64,000 nt of DNA from Candidatus Obscuribacterales bacterium. GTDB taxonomy: Bacteria; Cyanobacteriota; Vampirovibrionia; Obscuribacterales; Obscuribacteraceae. The stretch lies in contig JAIETF010000032.1 in the NCBI GenBank assembly GCA_019745415.1, positions 26,876 to 90,875 of the forward strand, given 5' to 3'. The position numbers and the translations under genes are program-made. The notes beneath the pieces are model-generated. The model was not told where the DNA came from and ran no database searches. It was given only the letters and a program-made list of their open reading frames with translations. Below are positions 34,775 through 42,230 of this stretch, one piece after another. Within the stretch, counting starts at the first letter, position 1. Every line of letters starts with the position of its first letter.

Positions 34775-35884
34775 ATGACTGATACACGCATAAGTGTTAT
34801 CGCCTTCGGCGCTGATGGCTTGAAAGAAGAGACCGTCCCTCTGGACGGTCTCAACAGGCTCTCGGAACTAGTCGAGGCAGCTTCCATGATCTGGCTGAAT
34901 GTGGACGGTCCTTTGCCGCGAGATTCGGTTTTTCAGATCGGTACTGTCTTCAAGCTGCATCCCCTGGCTTTGGAAGACGTTTTGCATGTCAGACAGCGTG
35001 CCAAGTTCGAAGATTACGATAAGCACAATTTTCTGGCTCTGCCCATGCCTTTGGTGCAAGTGGAGCGGCGCAGCACCGAGGAAGAGTTGCAGTCTGTACT
35101 GACAGAACAGCTCAGCCTTTTCTTCGGGCGCAACTTCGTCATCACGTTTCAGGAGTTTCCCGGCGGCGACTGTCTGGCGCCCGTGCGCGAGAAACTTAGG
35201 CACGATGCCCGTCACAGTCGTAATCAGAAGGCCGATCATCTGGTTTATCTCATCGTCGATGCGGTCATCGATGCCTATTTCCCTCTTTTGGAGGCTCTCG
35301 GAGAGCGCCTGGAAAGTGTGGAAGAGGACATTCTCTACCGTCATGACCAGAAAGCGCCCGGGCGGATCTATGTGCTCAAGCGCAACGTAATCAAGTTGAG
35401 GCGCTGCATCTGGCCCCTTCGTGAAGCAATTCACACCCTCTTGCGCGACGTCCAACCAGAACTCGTCTCTGCAGAAACTAAGGTCTATCTGCGCGACTGT
35501 TATGACCATGCCATCCGCCTCTTAGACTTGGTGGAGATGGATCGAGAGCTCTGCTCAGACTTGATGGACCTTCATCTGTCGAGCAGCAGCAATCGAATGA
35601 ACGAGGTTATGAAAGTGCTGGCCATCATAACCACTCTCTTTATTCCGCCGACATTCATTGCTGGTATCTACGGCATGAACTTCAACCCCGACAGGTCGCC
35701 ATGGAACATGCCGGAGCTGAATTGGCTCTACGGCTATCCTATGGCTTTGTTCGTCATGACTTCGCTCATGGGCGGGCTGCTTTTCTGGATGCACTGGAAG
35801 GGCTGGCTTAAGGGAATCAGTAGCGCCGGCAGTGAGCGTTCTCTCAAGCGCTCTCTGAAGCGAAAGATCGGCAGCCTAAAGTAG
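34775..35884 (+). CDS. corA: CorA-family magnesium/cobalt transporter
   Basis: The 369-residue protein has the CorA cytosolic alpha/beta domain, a long helical funnel ('LESVEEDIL', 'LRRCIWPLREAIHTLL') and two C-terminal membrane helices. The gating motif 'YGMNF' ends helix 1 and an acidic-aromatic loop ('PELNWLYGYP') follows. It lets Mg2+ or Co2+ into the cell as a pentamer. The C-terminal tail is longer and more basic than usual. The gene follows the polytopic membrane gene by 29 bases. A terminator follows. Confidence 0.95.
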   Translation: MTDTRISVIAFGADGLKEETVPLDGLNRLSELVEAASMIWLNVDGPLPRDSVFQIGTVFKLHPLALEDVLHVRQRAKFEDYDKHNFLALPMPLVQVERRSTEEELQSVLTEQLSLFFGRNFVITFQEFPGGDCLAPVREKLRHDARHSRNQKADHLVYLIVDAVIDAYFPLLEALGERLESVEEDILYRHDQKAPGRIYVLKRNVIKLRRCIWPLREAIHTLLRDVQPELVSAETKVYLRDCYDHAIRLLDLVEMDRELCSDLMDLHLSSSSNRMNEVMKVLAIITTLFIPPTFIAGIYGMNFNPDRSPWNMPELNWLYGYPMALFVMTSLMGGLLFWMHWKGWLKGISSAGSERSLKRSLKRKIGSLK

Positions 35885-35900
35885 TTTGAATTTTGCTTGG

Positions 35901-35938
35901 AAAGACGGGGTCAAACGTGACACCGTCTTTCTATTTTT
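35901..35938 (+). terminator. Terminator of the corA operon
   Basis: The stem AAAGACGG/CCGTCTTT (35901-35908 with 35923-35930) has a short inner pairing and is followed by CTATTTTT. Confidence 0.85.
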
Positions 35939-36253
35939 CTCTTGGATGAGTTTTACTAGACGTTGCAGTAAGTTGTTCGCGCAGGTTTGGCTAGCCAAGG
36001 GGTCGTCTGATATTGCTAACTAGGACTCTATTAGGAGCGTTTTAGTTGACTTGTAGATGGGCGTGGATGCTAGGACAAGTAATACCCTTAATCTTTTCTT
36101 TAGAGTTCGCGCAATCCATAAACCCTTCAGGTTCGACCGTTACAGCTTTCTTTCGACAACAAGAGTTGTCGTCTAGAGAGCCGGCAAATGTTCCCACCTG
36201 ACTGAGCGGATTACTGCGTTCCGTGTGAAACCACTGAATGTGCGAGGCATACC

Positions 36254-36730
36254 ATGAACACAACCTCACAAGTTGAAAAACGTGTACAACTTCGCCTTGC
36301 TCGAGGCGAAGACAAAGCAGCCATCGTCGCCATCAGCCGCAGCACTGTGAATTTTGTTGTGGAAGAAGATTGGCTTGACGAGCTGATTCAAGGGAGCAGC
36401 CATGCGGTGCTAGTCGCTGTACACGGCTCCCTAGTGGTAGGTTTCCTCATCTTTGTCGTGCGGGATGATGGCGTCTACATCACCCACATGGCCGTGCACG
36501 AGTCGTTCCGTCGTTGCGGCATCGGCTCGGCATTGATGGGCAAAATCAAGAACGAGATGCAAGACCATGGCAAACATCAGATTTGCATGGTGGTCGAAAG
36601 CAACGACAAGCAATGTCTCGATTTCTGCACTGCAATGGGCTTTCGTTCTGTCAGCCTGCTCTCTGACTACTACGGGCGCGGTCAGTCAGCTCGTTTGCTT
36701 TGCTACGAAAAGCAGTCCATGAAGCGATAG
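36254..36730 (+). CDS. GNAT-family N-acetyltransferase
   Basis: The 158-residue protein has the GNAT fold: a strand 'HAVLVAVHGSLVVGFLIFVV', then 'VYITHMAVHESFRRCGIGSALM' with the acetyl-CoA pyrophosphate loop RRCGIGSA, and a C-terminal 'VVESNDKQCLDFCTAMGFRSV'. The last strand and the Tyr-rich end ('DYYGRGQSARLLCYEK') are like RimI-type enzymes. The acceptor, whether a protein N-terminus or a small amine, is unknown. It has no clear operon partner; a strong hairpin follows. Confidence 0.9.
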   Translation: MNTTSQVEKRVQLRLARGEDKAAIVAISRSTVNFVVEEDWLDELIQGSSHAVLVAVHGSLVVGFLIFVVRDDGVYITHMAVHESFRRCGIGSALMGKIKNEMQDHGKHQICMVVESNDKQCLDFCTAMGFRSVSLLSDYYGRGQSARLLCYEKQSMKR

Positions 36731-36803
36731 ACCTTTCTAGCGCTCCAATCCACCCGGCACTCATATATAAAGCTTTAGGCTCAGCCTAGTTCTTGCGGTA
36801 TCC

Positions 36804-36852
36804 GGGGATGGAATTGCTACCTTGATTTATCGAGGTAGCTTGATCCATCCCC
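36804..36852 (+). terminator. Hairpin after the GNAT gene
   Basis: The outer arms GGGGATGGA/TCCATCCCC (36804-36812 with 36844-36852) and inner arms GCTACCT/AGGTAGC pair around a loop. There is no T run, so it may be a processed or rho-assisted end. Confidence 0.55.
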
Positions 36853-37032
36853 TGGAACGAAGATAGGCAAACGGTAGAAAAAGCGATTGGACTTTTACTC
36901 TGTTACTTTTTTTTTGAGGAAAATACTAGGCGAGATAATAGAATATGTGGTTTTTTTTGCTTGGCTAATTACCAGGTCTTGGAGGCGAGAGCGAGAGTGC
37001 TTCAAGAAAAGCTGCGGAGAGGAGCGATAATC

Positions 37033-37107
37033 ATGTTGTCCGGCAGGAGTAAGCTTACTTTAGAGAGCAAGAAACTTGAGGACTCCGTTCTCGCTCATTT
37101 CCGATAA
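37033..37107 (+). CDS. Possible 24-residue small protein
   Basis: An ATG with GGAG eight bases upstream opens a 24-codon frame of basic and leucine residues, ending at TAA. It lies between the GNAT gene and the minus-strand cluster, and a strong hairpin (37130-37164) follows. It may be a leader peptide, a small protein or chance. Confidence 0.25.
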   Translation: MLSGRSKLTLESKKLEDSVLAHFR

Positions 37108-37129
37108 GTAATTATCTTGTAGTTTTAGT

Positions 37130-37164
37130 TCTAGTCGGAGTTTCGCAGCGAAACCCCGACTAGA
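37130..37164. terminator. Strong hairpin before the minus-strand membrane cluster
   Basis: A 9-bp outer stem (TCTAGTCGG/CCGACTAGA) and a 6-bp inner stem (GTTTCG/CGAAAC) share one internal mismatch. There is no T run on either side. It may end the minus-strand cluster or the small plus-strand frame. Confidence 0.5.
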
Positions 37165-37214
37165 CTGTCATGGTGGAAGCCGACTTAAGATGAGCGAGAG
37201 AGTGCCTCTTCCTC

Positions 37215-37571
37215 TTACTTAATTGTGATTTTGCTCTTCGCCCAGTTGTTGATTATTGTGGGAAAGTTGAAGGCAAGAACTGCCAATCCAATAGTAACGA
37301 AGGTTATTCCCACTGCTTTTCCCGATGCGGTTGTGAATATCCAGGTTCCTAAGATTGCGGAGAGGTTAATCTGTCCAAAGGTGAACAGGCTCGCTGCCCC
37401 GACAATGAGAGGCGATATCACGGTGAGCAACGAGATAAAGCCGATGACGACGTTGCCTTTGAAGCCTATGATAATGCCCCAAATGTAGATGAATATGCCG
37501 ACCATCATGGTATTATCAGCGGCTTTTTTGCTGAAACGAGCTTCGATGTAACTGCGCAGTTTATCAAACAT
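37215..37571 (-). CDS. Hypothetical membrane protein, 118 residues
   Basis: A basic N-terminus (MFDKLRSYIEARFSKK) leads into three hydrophobic segments (about residues 22-40, 42-66 and 85-107). AGGAG lies before the ATG. It is last in a same-strand group of four genes (39110 down to 37215) that I cannot name. The mixed, AT-richer codons differ from the C/G-ending class nearby. Confidence 0.7.
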   Translation of the reverse strand: MFDKLRSYIEARFSKKAADNTMMVGIFIYIWGIIIGFKGNVVIGFISLLTVISPLIVGAASLFTFGQINLSAILGTWIFTTASGKAVGITFVTIGLAVLAFNFPTIINNWAKSKITIK

Positions 37572-37607
37572 GGTTTTCTCCTGTTTTGAATTGAATAAGG
37601 AAATACC

Positions 37608-37928
37608 TTAGATTTTCAGCTTCTTGGTGGCTTTATAGCTGATCGCCACTGCTGCCGCTAAAGCAAGCAGTGCAAGAGTTGCAGCCTGTGCATTACCGAG
37701 GAGCGGCTGAGAGATGAGCAAGACGACTAGGAAACTCAGTCCGGAACTAAGATAGATAATTCTCTCTCTCAACTCAAACTTGAGCTTATTGAGAACAAAC
37801 CACATGGTAATGCTAGCTGCCGGTAGTGATAGATACCATGGCAAAAGCGTGCTGATTAGCGAGATCGCCATCATTAGGCAAAGCATTAATGCGAAAACAA
37901 TGAGCATGATTTGGAGAAGTGATTTCAT
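37608..37928 (-). CDS. Hypothetical membrane protein, 106 residues
   Basis: The protein has four hydrophobic segments ('LLQIMLIVFALMLCLMMAISLI', 'WYLSLPAASITMWFVL', 'IIYLSSGLSFLVVLLI' and 'LALLALAAAVAI') and a basic tail. CCGGA lies six bases before the ATG. It is separated by 36 bases from the next gene of the cluster. The function is unknown; the pair of small membrane proteins suggests a membrane complex. Confidence 0.7.
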   Translation of the reverse strand: MKSLLQIMLIVFALMLCLMMAISLISTLLPWYLSLPAASITMWFVLNKLKFELRERIIYLSSGLSFLVVLLISQPLLGNAQAATLALLALAAAVAISYKATKKLKI

Positions 37929-38015
37929 TTCTATTCCGGTCTTTGATTGAAGGAAAAAGCAGGGGCACTGCTCTTTGCAGAACAGTGCTTGGAGTATAGT
38001 CCTAGGACTTTTGGC

Positions 38016-38720
38016 TTAAAGCCAACCTTTTGGTGGTTGACAGCCGCTTTCTGCAGCGAAGGCGGAAACCTCGCCCAGCGGAGAATGAGAAATGATGCCC
38101 GCCTTAATTAGTGCTTCGCGGCTGGCATATTCAATGTTGATGCGTGCTACGACTTCGCCGCGGTGGAAGGGGACGTGCTCTACCTGGTTCTGTAGGCGGT
38201 CACCGAATATGGTGCCGCGATCGTGCCCCCGGCTGCCGCTGCCAAAGCCTCCTCCTCTCGTGATGCTGCCGCCTAGCAGTCCTCCGCCTCGAAGGGGTGA
38301 GTCCCCAAAGCCCCAGCCGGTTTCTCTAATGTTGTCGCGCTCAACATAAAATACGGCGCCGATTATGCCGATGTTTGCAGGGCTGTCCATGAGGGCGGCG
38401 TATGATTGGTCTGGCAAGCCAAAGACAAAGCGAGCCACTTCTGAATCATTGAGGCGAAATCCCGGCACCTTTATTGCCGAGTTTGTCACCGAGCCGCCCA
38501 CTATATAGCCGGCATCATCGAGTGTGGCCCTTCGTCCGGTCATGACGCTCAACCCATCTACAGAAAGTACCGCGCAGTAACGGTTGTAGATTGGAGCGGT
38601 GAGCAAGATTTCGTAGCTCTTGCCTAGAATCGCTTCGACATAGAGTCTTCCCTGGTGGTGATAGACAGGAAGTTCGATTCCATCGACGAGGATTTTGAGT
38701 GAATGTTTGTCTTGTAGCAT
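38016..38720 (-). CDS. Hypothetical soluble protein, 234 residues, with Gly/Arg-rich loop
   Basis: The N-terminal half is beta-rich ('LKILVDGIELPVY', 'YEILLTAPIYNRYCAVLSVDGLSVMTG'), as in small surface or adhesion-type domains. The middle carries a flexible Gly/Arg/Ser loop ('GGGLLGGSITRGGGFGSGSRG'), and the C-terminus returns to strands and a helix ('VVARINIEYASREALIKAG'). It has no signal peptide. It is third from the end of the 39110-37215 cluster. I cannot name the family. Confidence 0.7.
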   Translation of the reverse strand: MLQDKHSLKILVDGIELPVYHHQGRLYVEAILGKSYEILLTAPIYNRYCAVLSVDGLSVMTGRRATLDDAGYIVGGSVTNSAIKVPGFRLNDSEVARFVFGLPDQSYAALMDSPANIGIIGAVFYVERDNIRETGWGFGDSPLRGGGLLGGSITRGGGFGSGSRGHDRGTIFGDRLQNQVEHVPFHRGEVVARINIEYASREALIKAGIISHSPLGEVSAFAAESGCQPPKGWL

Positions 38721-38792
38721 CTTTGTGCCTGCTTGTTTGTTTGGTTTGTTTGATTTGTGGTTTTCTGGGGGTCACGTATTTGACGAGATCTG

Positions 38793-39110
38793 CTAAGCAA
38801 CAAGACAGAGTTGAGCTTGTTGCAGTTGCCACCAACGTTGTTCGCTCTTGTGTCCGATGGCGGTGATATTATTTCCGCTCATTGCCACCCTCACTTCCGC
38901 TTCCGGCAGGTTCTTGGTAGATGTAACCCCCGCTACTTTCAAGAGTCCAAGAATACGTTGACTTACATCATCCTTACTTCGGGAAGAGTTCCAACACACT
39001 TCCATCTGGATTGGAGCCAAACCGTTGTCTATGGTCAGTCTGATCGCGAGGATGAGATTGTTGTTGCTGCCGGTATAAATTGTGAAATTATCAATTACTG
39101 CATTTTTCAT
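38793..39110 (-). CDS. Hypothetical protein, 105 residues
   Basis: GGAG lies five bases before the ATG, which supports the frame. The protein is probably a beta-sandwich or alpha/beta unit ('FTIYTGSNNNLILAIRLTID' and 'AEVRVAMSGNNITAIG') with a Trp pair near the end. It heads the group of four unknown genes. It has no similarity that I recognise. Confidence 0.6.
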   Translation of the reverse strand: MKNAVIDNFTIYTGSNNNLILAIRLTIDNGLAPIQMEVCWNSSRSKDDVSQRILGLLKVAGVTSTKNLPEAEVRVAMSGNNITAIGHKSEQRWWQLQQAQLCLVA

Positions 39111-39665
39111 TTTGTCTCCAATAAAGAATAAAGTCTTTGCATACTTGAATTTGCTTAGGCCCTAGTCGGTCGCCTTTTTGTCACTTGAGTGAAACTAAGA
39201 AGCATCAATAGGACTTACTGGTAGCGTTGGTTCTTTGGTTTGCAGGCTCCGGACAAAAGACAAAGTTAGGGCGCTTTCAGACTACGCTCGGCTAAACTTG
39301 GAAGCCAAAAGTTTGGTCACCTTTCTTTAAGATGCTCAAGACCCGGCTCATGTTTTCTAGATTGACCGCAAGTCTCAATCTTGGGCGCTTTCTCAGGGCA
39401 TGAGTTTTTCTACTTTGGCGATATCAAATTTGTGGTGAGCAAAATCTGTATTCAGAAATGCGACATTCTAGTTAGCCTCGATTGAACCGTCTCGTTGTTG
39501 GATTCGAAAGTGTGTTGTTTTTAGTCACGATTAGGACACCGCTTAGGCACAACTTCGCCACAGTATCGATTTTGGCCGCGGCGGACCAAGTCATTGCTTA
39601 CTTGCCTAGTGAAGACCTCGGTGCCTATTAGTTCGTCAAGTACTAGGTGATACAGTAAATAAATG
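39111..39665. other. Gene-free spacer
   Basis: About 550 bases between the unknown cluster and the terminator of the nuclease-like gene hold no supported frame or RNA gene. A minus-strand 98-residue frame here overlaps the terminator and the nuclease-like gene and is rejected. Confidence 0.4.
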
Positions 39666-39701
39666 AAAAAAGAAGAGACCCGGATTACTCCGGATCTCTT
39701 C
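39666..39701 (-). terminator. Terminator of the PD-(D/E)XK-like gene
   Basis: GAAGAGA/TCTCTTC with an inner CCGG pairing (39672-39701, one mismatch) is followed on the minus strand by TTTTTT. Confidence 0.85.
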
Positions 39702-39743
39702 AGCTGCGGGCAGGCTTTCTTGCCGTATACGCTATCCGGCTTC

Positions 39744-40721
39744 TTAGGCTGCCTTGGCCAAGGTTTCCTGGCTGTTATCCAGGCTGTCCAGAATGGCATG
39801 GATAGCGCAGTCCACACCCTTGGCTTCGAAGACGCGCCGACGCAGAATCAGCCACTCGGCGCTGGAGTGTTTGGCCAGTTTCGCCTTGTAGGTGTCTTCG
39901 TAGCGCTTGCGAACAGCTCGGGCCAAACCGCCAAGCACGACCAGCCTTCTGGCCGGTCCTACGGCGACCTTGATCGAGTCTTCGCTGAGCACATAGAGGA
40001 GTTGTTTGGAGCGATGCAGCTGCACCTGTTGGCGCATGCATCTCTCCAAAAGCGGGCTCTTCGGGTCGAAGAACGCCGTCATGAACTCCTGTAGGGCTTG
40101 CCGAATGATGCCCTGCACGCGCTCGGTATCGCCGGCGGTAACTTCTGCCGGACGGTTCTGGGCGATAGCGAAGCCGATTGCTTTCTTGAGCGCATCGGCC
40201 CAGTAGCTGTAGCGCTCGTCTTCAGTGCTCTTGCAGGCCTGGTTGAGGTCCTTCTGGAAAGCCTTCAGGTGTTCCAGAAGCGCGCCAGGAGGCACGTCGC
40301 TGGTCTTGGGCGCCGGCAGCACCGCATGGTCGAAGGACTTGCCGGAACTGCCCAGGTTGACCAGCAGTTCGATGAAAGCCTTCTTGTCGTCGAAACGCAG
40401 TCTTCCCATTTCACCTGACTCGCTGCTGTTGCCGACCGGCACCAGATGAATCAGGCATGAGCAGGGAACGCCGGTGGCTTTGGCGTCGAGTGCGAACCAG
40501 CCCTTGCGCGGATGCGTCCAGATGAAGTCGATGCCGGCTTTGTCGGCCGGAGAGCGATTCGAACTGGAATGCAACTGCCAGCCTTCTCGGATGAGCTTCT
40601 GCAGCTCAGTCCAGAGGGCGGTGAGAGTGCCTCTCTCGCCGGTTTCCGGTCTGGCAAAGTCCACATAAAAGCGATACAGCTCGGCCTCGAGCATGTCGCC
40701 GCGTCTTGCTATGTTAGTCAT
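39744..40721 (-). CDS. Predicted PD-(D/E)XK-like nuclease-fold protein
   Basis: The 325-residue protein has 'GIDFIWTHPRKGWFALDAKAT' at about residues 63-83. This reads as D-x(13)-D-x-K and matches the PD-(D/E)XK nuclease core, with a preceding helix holding 'GTLTALWTELQ'. The C-terminal 150 residues are helical and basic ('LARAVRKRYEDTYKAKLAK'), consistent with nucleic acid binding. No restriction or defence partner is found next to it, and the flanking genes have other roles. Nuclease activity is only inferred from the motif. Codons are of the C/G-ending class and GAGG stands six bases before the ATG. Confidence 0.6.
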   Translation of the reverse strand: MTNIARRGDMLEAELYRFYVDFARPETGERGTLTALWTELQKLIREGWQLHSSSNRSPADKAGIDFIWTHPRKGWFALDAKATGVPCSCLIHLVPVGNSSESGEMGRLRFDDKKAFIELLVNLGSSGKSFDHAVLPAPKTSDVPPGALLEHLKAFQKDLNQACKSTEDERYSYWADALKKAIGFAIAQNRPAEVTAGDTERVQGIIRQALQEFMTAFFDPKSPLLERCMRQQVQLHRSKQLLYVLSEDSIKVAVGPARRLVVLGGLARAVRKRYEDTYKAKLAKHSSAEWLILRRRVFEAKGVDCAIHAILDSLDNSQETLAKAA

Positions 40722-41040
40722 GATAAGCCTCGTTTTTAGAGGTGGTTAGACAAATGAAAGCAGCTTGCTGCCTCCGGTGAATCTCTGTGCGTGCCTCGTC
40801 TCATGATTAGATCATCATGTTCAGAATACGCGATTAGTGCATTTACTTGGTTTTCGGTTCAGATGCTCTTTCTGTTTTGAGATTGAATATGAGATCTTGA
40901 TAATAGATATAGTGATACAGTGCAAGCAAGCACTGTCTGGGTGCTCTGTCGCTTGAATTGCTATTTGGAAGCAAGTTACGCCTGCGCTAGTTCTGCGAGG
41001 AACATTAGGCGCAGTTAGTAAAACTGAAGCTTTTAGGGCT

Positions 41041-41583
41041 TTAGTGAATAGACCTTTTCAAGCAAAGACCCGGCCTTGATCTCATGCCGCATTTGCGCGT
41101 ATTCAGCGATAGCTCATAAGGGTCGTCGAAGACTCTAAATTTGAAGGTGACAGCGTTATCTAGAGTTTCTCTCCAGTCTTTATTCAAGCTTTTGTATTGC
41201 ACCTCAAACTGGGCACGTTCTTTTGGATTGAGAATGAAGTCCCTGGAATTTCTTTCGGTTAGTCGCAAGTTTAGATCTAGAGGCTTAATCTCGTTTGTGT
41301 TTGACGGCAATCTAAAATTGGGCGGAATGGAAAGTTCGAAGAGGGACTTAGACTGGTCTAGAGCCGCACTTTGCGGTTGCTTCAGCGTTGAATCTGAATT
41401 GCTCTCTTCGGTCTTGAGCTTTAAGTCTGGAAAGCCCTTTAATCCTTCACTGAGGCTGTAGTCCGGCTTTGCCCAATGCAGCTGATCGGCTCTGGGTGGC
41501 ACTTGGTTTGAGTCGAGGCTGAGTCTAGAACTAGCATCGCCTTTTTCTGCGACGGCGGCATTTTCTGTTGGTCTTTCCAGCAT
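41041..41583 (-). CDS. Hypothetical protein, 180 residues
   Basis: The start at 41583 has GAGG eight bases upstream; a GTG 36 bases further up lacks one. The protein is polar, Ser/Leu/Asp-rich, with no signal peptide or membrane helix. A region with 'PLDLNLRLTERNS' suggests beta strands. The C-terminus is basic with two cysteines. I cannot name it, and it is isolated. Confidence that it is a real gene is moderate. Confidence 0.5.
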   Translation of the reverse strand: MLERPTENAAVAEKGDASSRLSLDSNQVPPRADQLHWAKPDYSLSEGLKGFPDLKLKTEESNSDSTLKQPQSAALDQSKSLFELSIPPNFRLPSNTNEIKPLDLNLRLTERNSRDFILNPKERAQFEVQYKSLNKDWRETLDNAVTFKFRVFDDPYELSLNTRKCGMRSRPGLCLKRSIH

Positions 41584-41721
41584 GCAGTGAGCCTCTTGCG
41601 GCGAGCGATTATCTAGCACGCTTTAGCATACGGTCAAATTTGGACTTTTGCCTATGGTGACTTCACCATAAGAGGCCGGGGATACGAAAAAATGCTACGA
41701 GGCGAACTAGTAGAAAGCGCT

Positions 41722-41766
41722 AAAAAAGAGACCAAGTGAATCGCCGGATTGCGAAAATTTGGTCTC
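41722..41766 (-). terminator. Terminator of the metallopeptidase/thioredoxin-like operon
   Basis: The stem GAGACCAA/TTGGTCTC (41728-41735 with 41759-41766) is followed on the minus strand by TTTTTT. Confidence 0.85.
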
Positions 41767-41780
41767 GAAAAACTGACTGC

Positions 41781-42221
41781 TCAGTTGGTGATGTTGAAAT
41801 ACTCTTTGATCAGTTCGTCGAACTGCTCGAGATTGAGTGCACCCCAATGACGCTTAGAGAGCTGTTCGGTTTTGGAGCTATGCTGGATGAACAGAAAACT
41901 CGGGCAGACTGTGACTCGCAGATCCTCGGCAAACTGGCGGTCTTTGCTGATGTCGAAGCTGATGAAAGTGACTTTGCCGCGGTAAGCGTTCCGGGCGCTC
42001 TCGAACGCTTGCAGGTGATTTTCGCAGCCTGCCGAAGAGTCGTAGAAGCGAATTACCACCGGACCGCCTCTGGTCACTGCATCCATCAACTCTTTTTTGG
42101 CTGTGTCAGGTGCGTAGTTCTGGGCCTGAATCGGCGATGCGCCGAGAAGGAGCAGGCATACCAGAGAGAAACAAAAGAAAATCTGGAAGAGAGAGAAAGG
42201 TTTGTAGTACTTCTGATGCAT
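41781..42221 (-). CDS. Secreted thioredoxin-like protein without CxxC
   Basis: AGGAG precedes the ATG. The 146-residue protein has a signal peptide of about 33 residues (hydrophobic 'FFCFSLVCLLLLGASPIQA'). The mature part has the thioredoxin layout: 'PVVIRFYDSSAGCENH' where the active site should be, 'VTFISFDISKD', then 'VTVCPSFLFIQ' with the cis-proline. The CxxC is reduced to a single Cys (S-S-A-G-C), so it cannot be an ordinary disulfide reductase. It is nine bases downstream of the metallopeptidase-like gene, so they are probably co-expressed and both exported. Confidence 0.8.
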   Translation of the reverse strand: MHQKYYKPFSLFQIFFCFSLVCLLLLGASPIQAQNYAPDTAKKELMDAVTRGGPVVIRFYDSSAGCENHLQAFESARNAYRGKVTFISFDISKDRQFAEDLRVTVCPSFLFIQHSSKTEQLSKRHWGALNLEQFDELIKEYFNITN

Positions 42222-42230
42222 GCGATTCTC

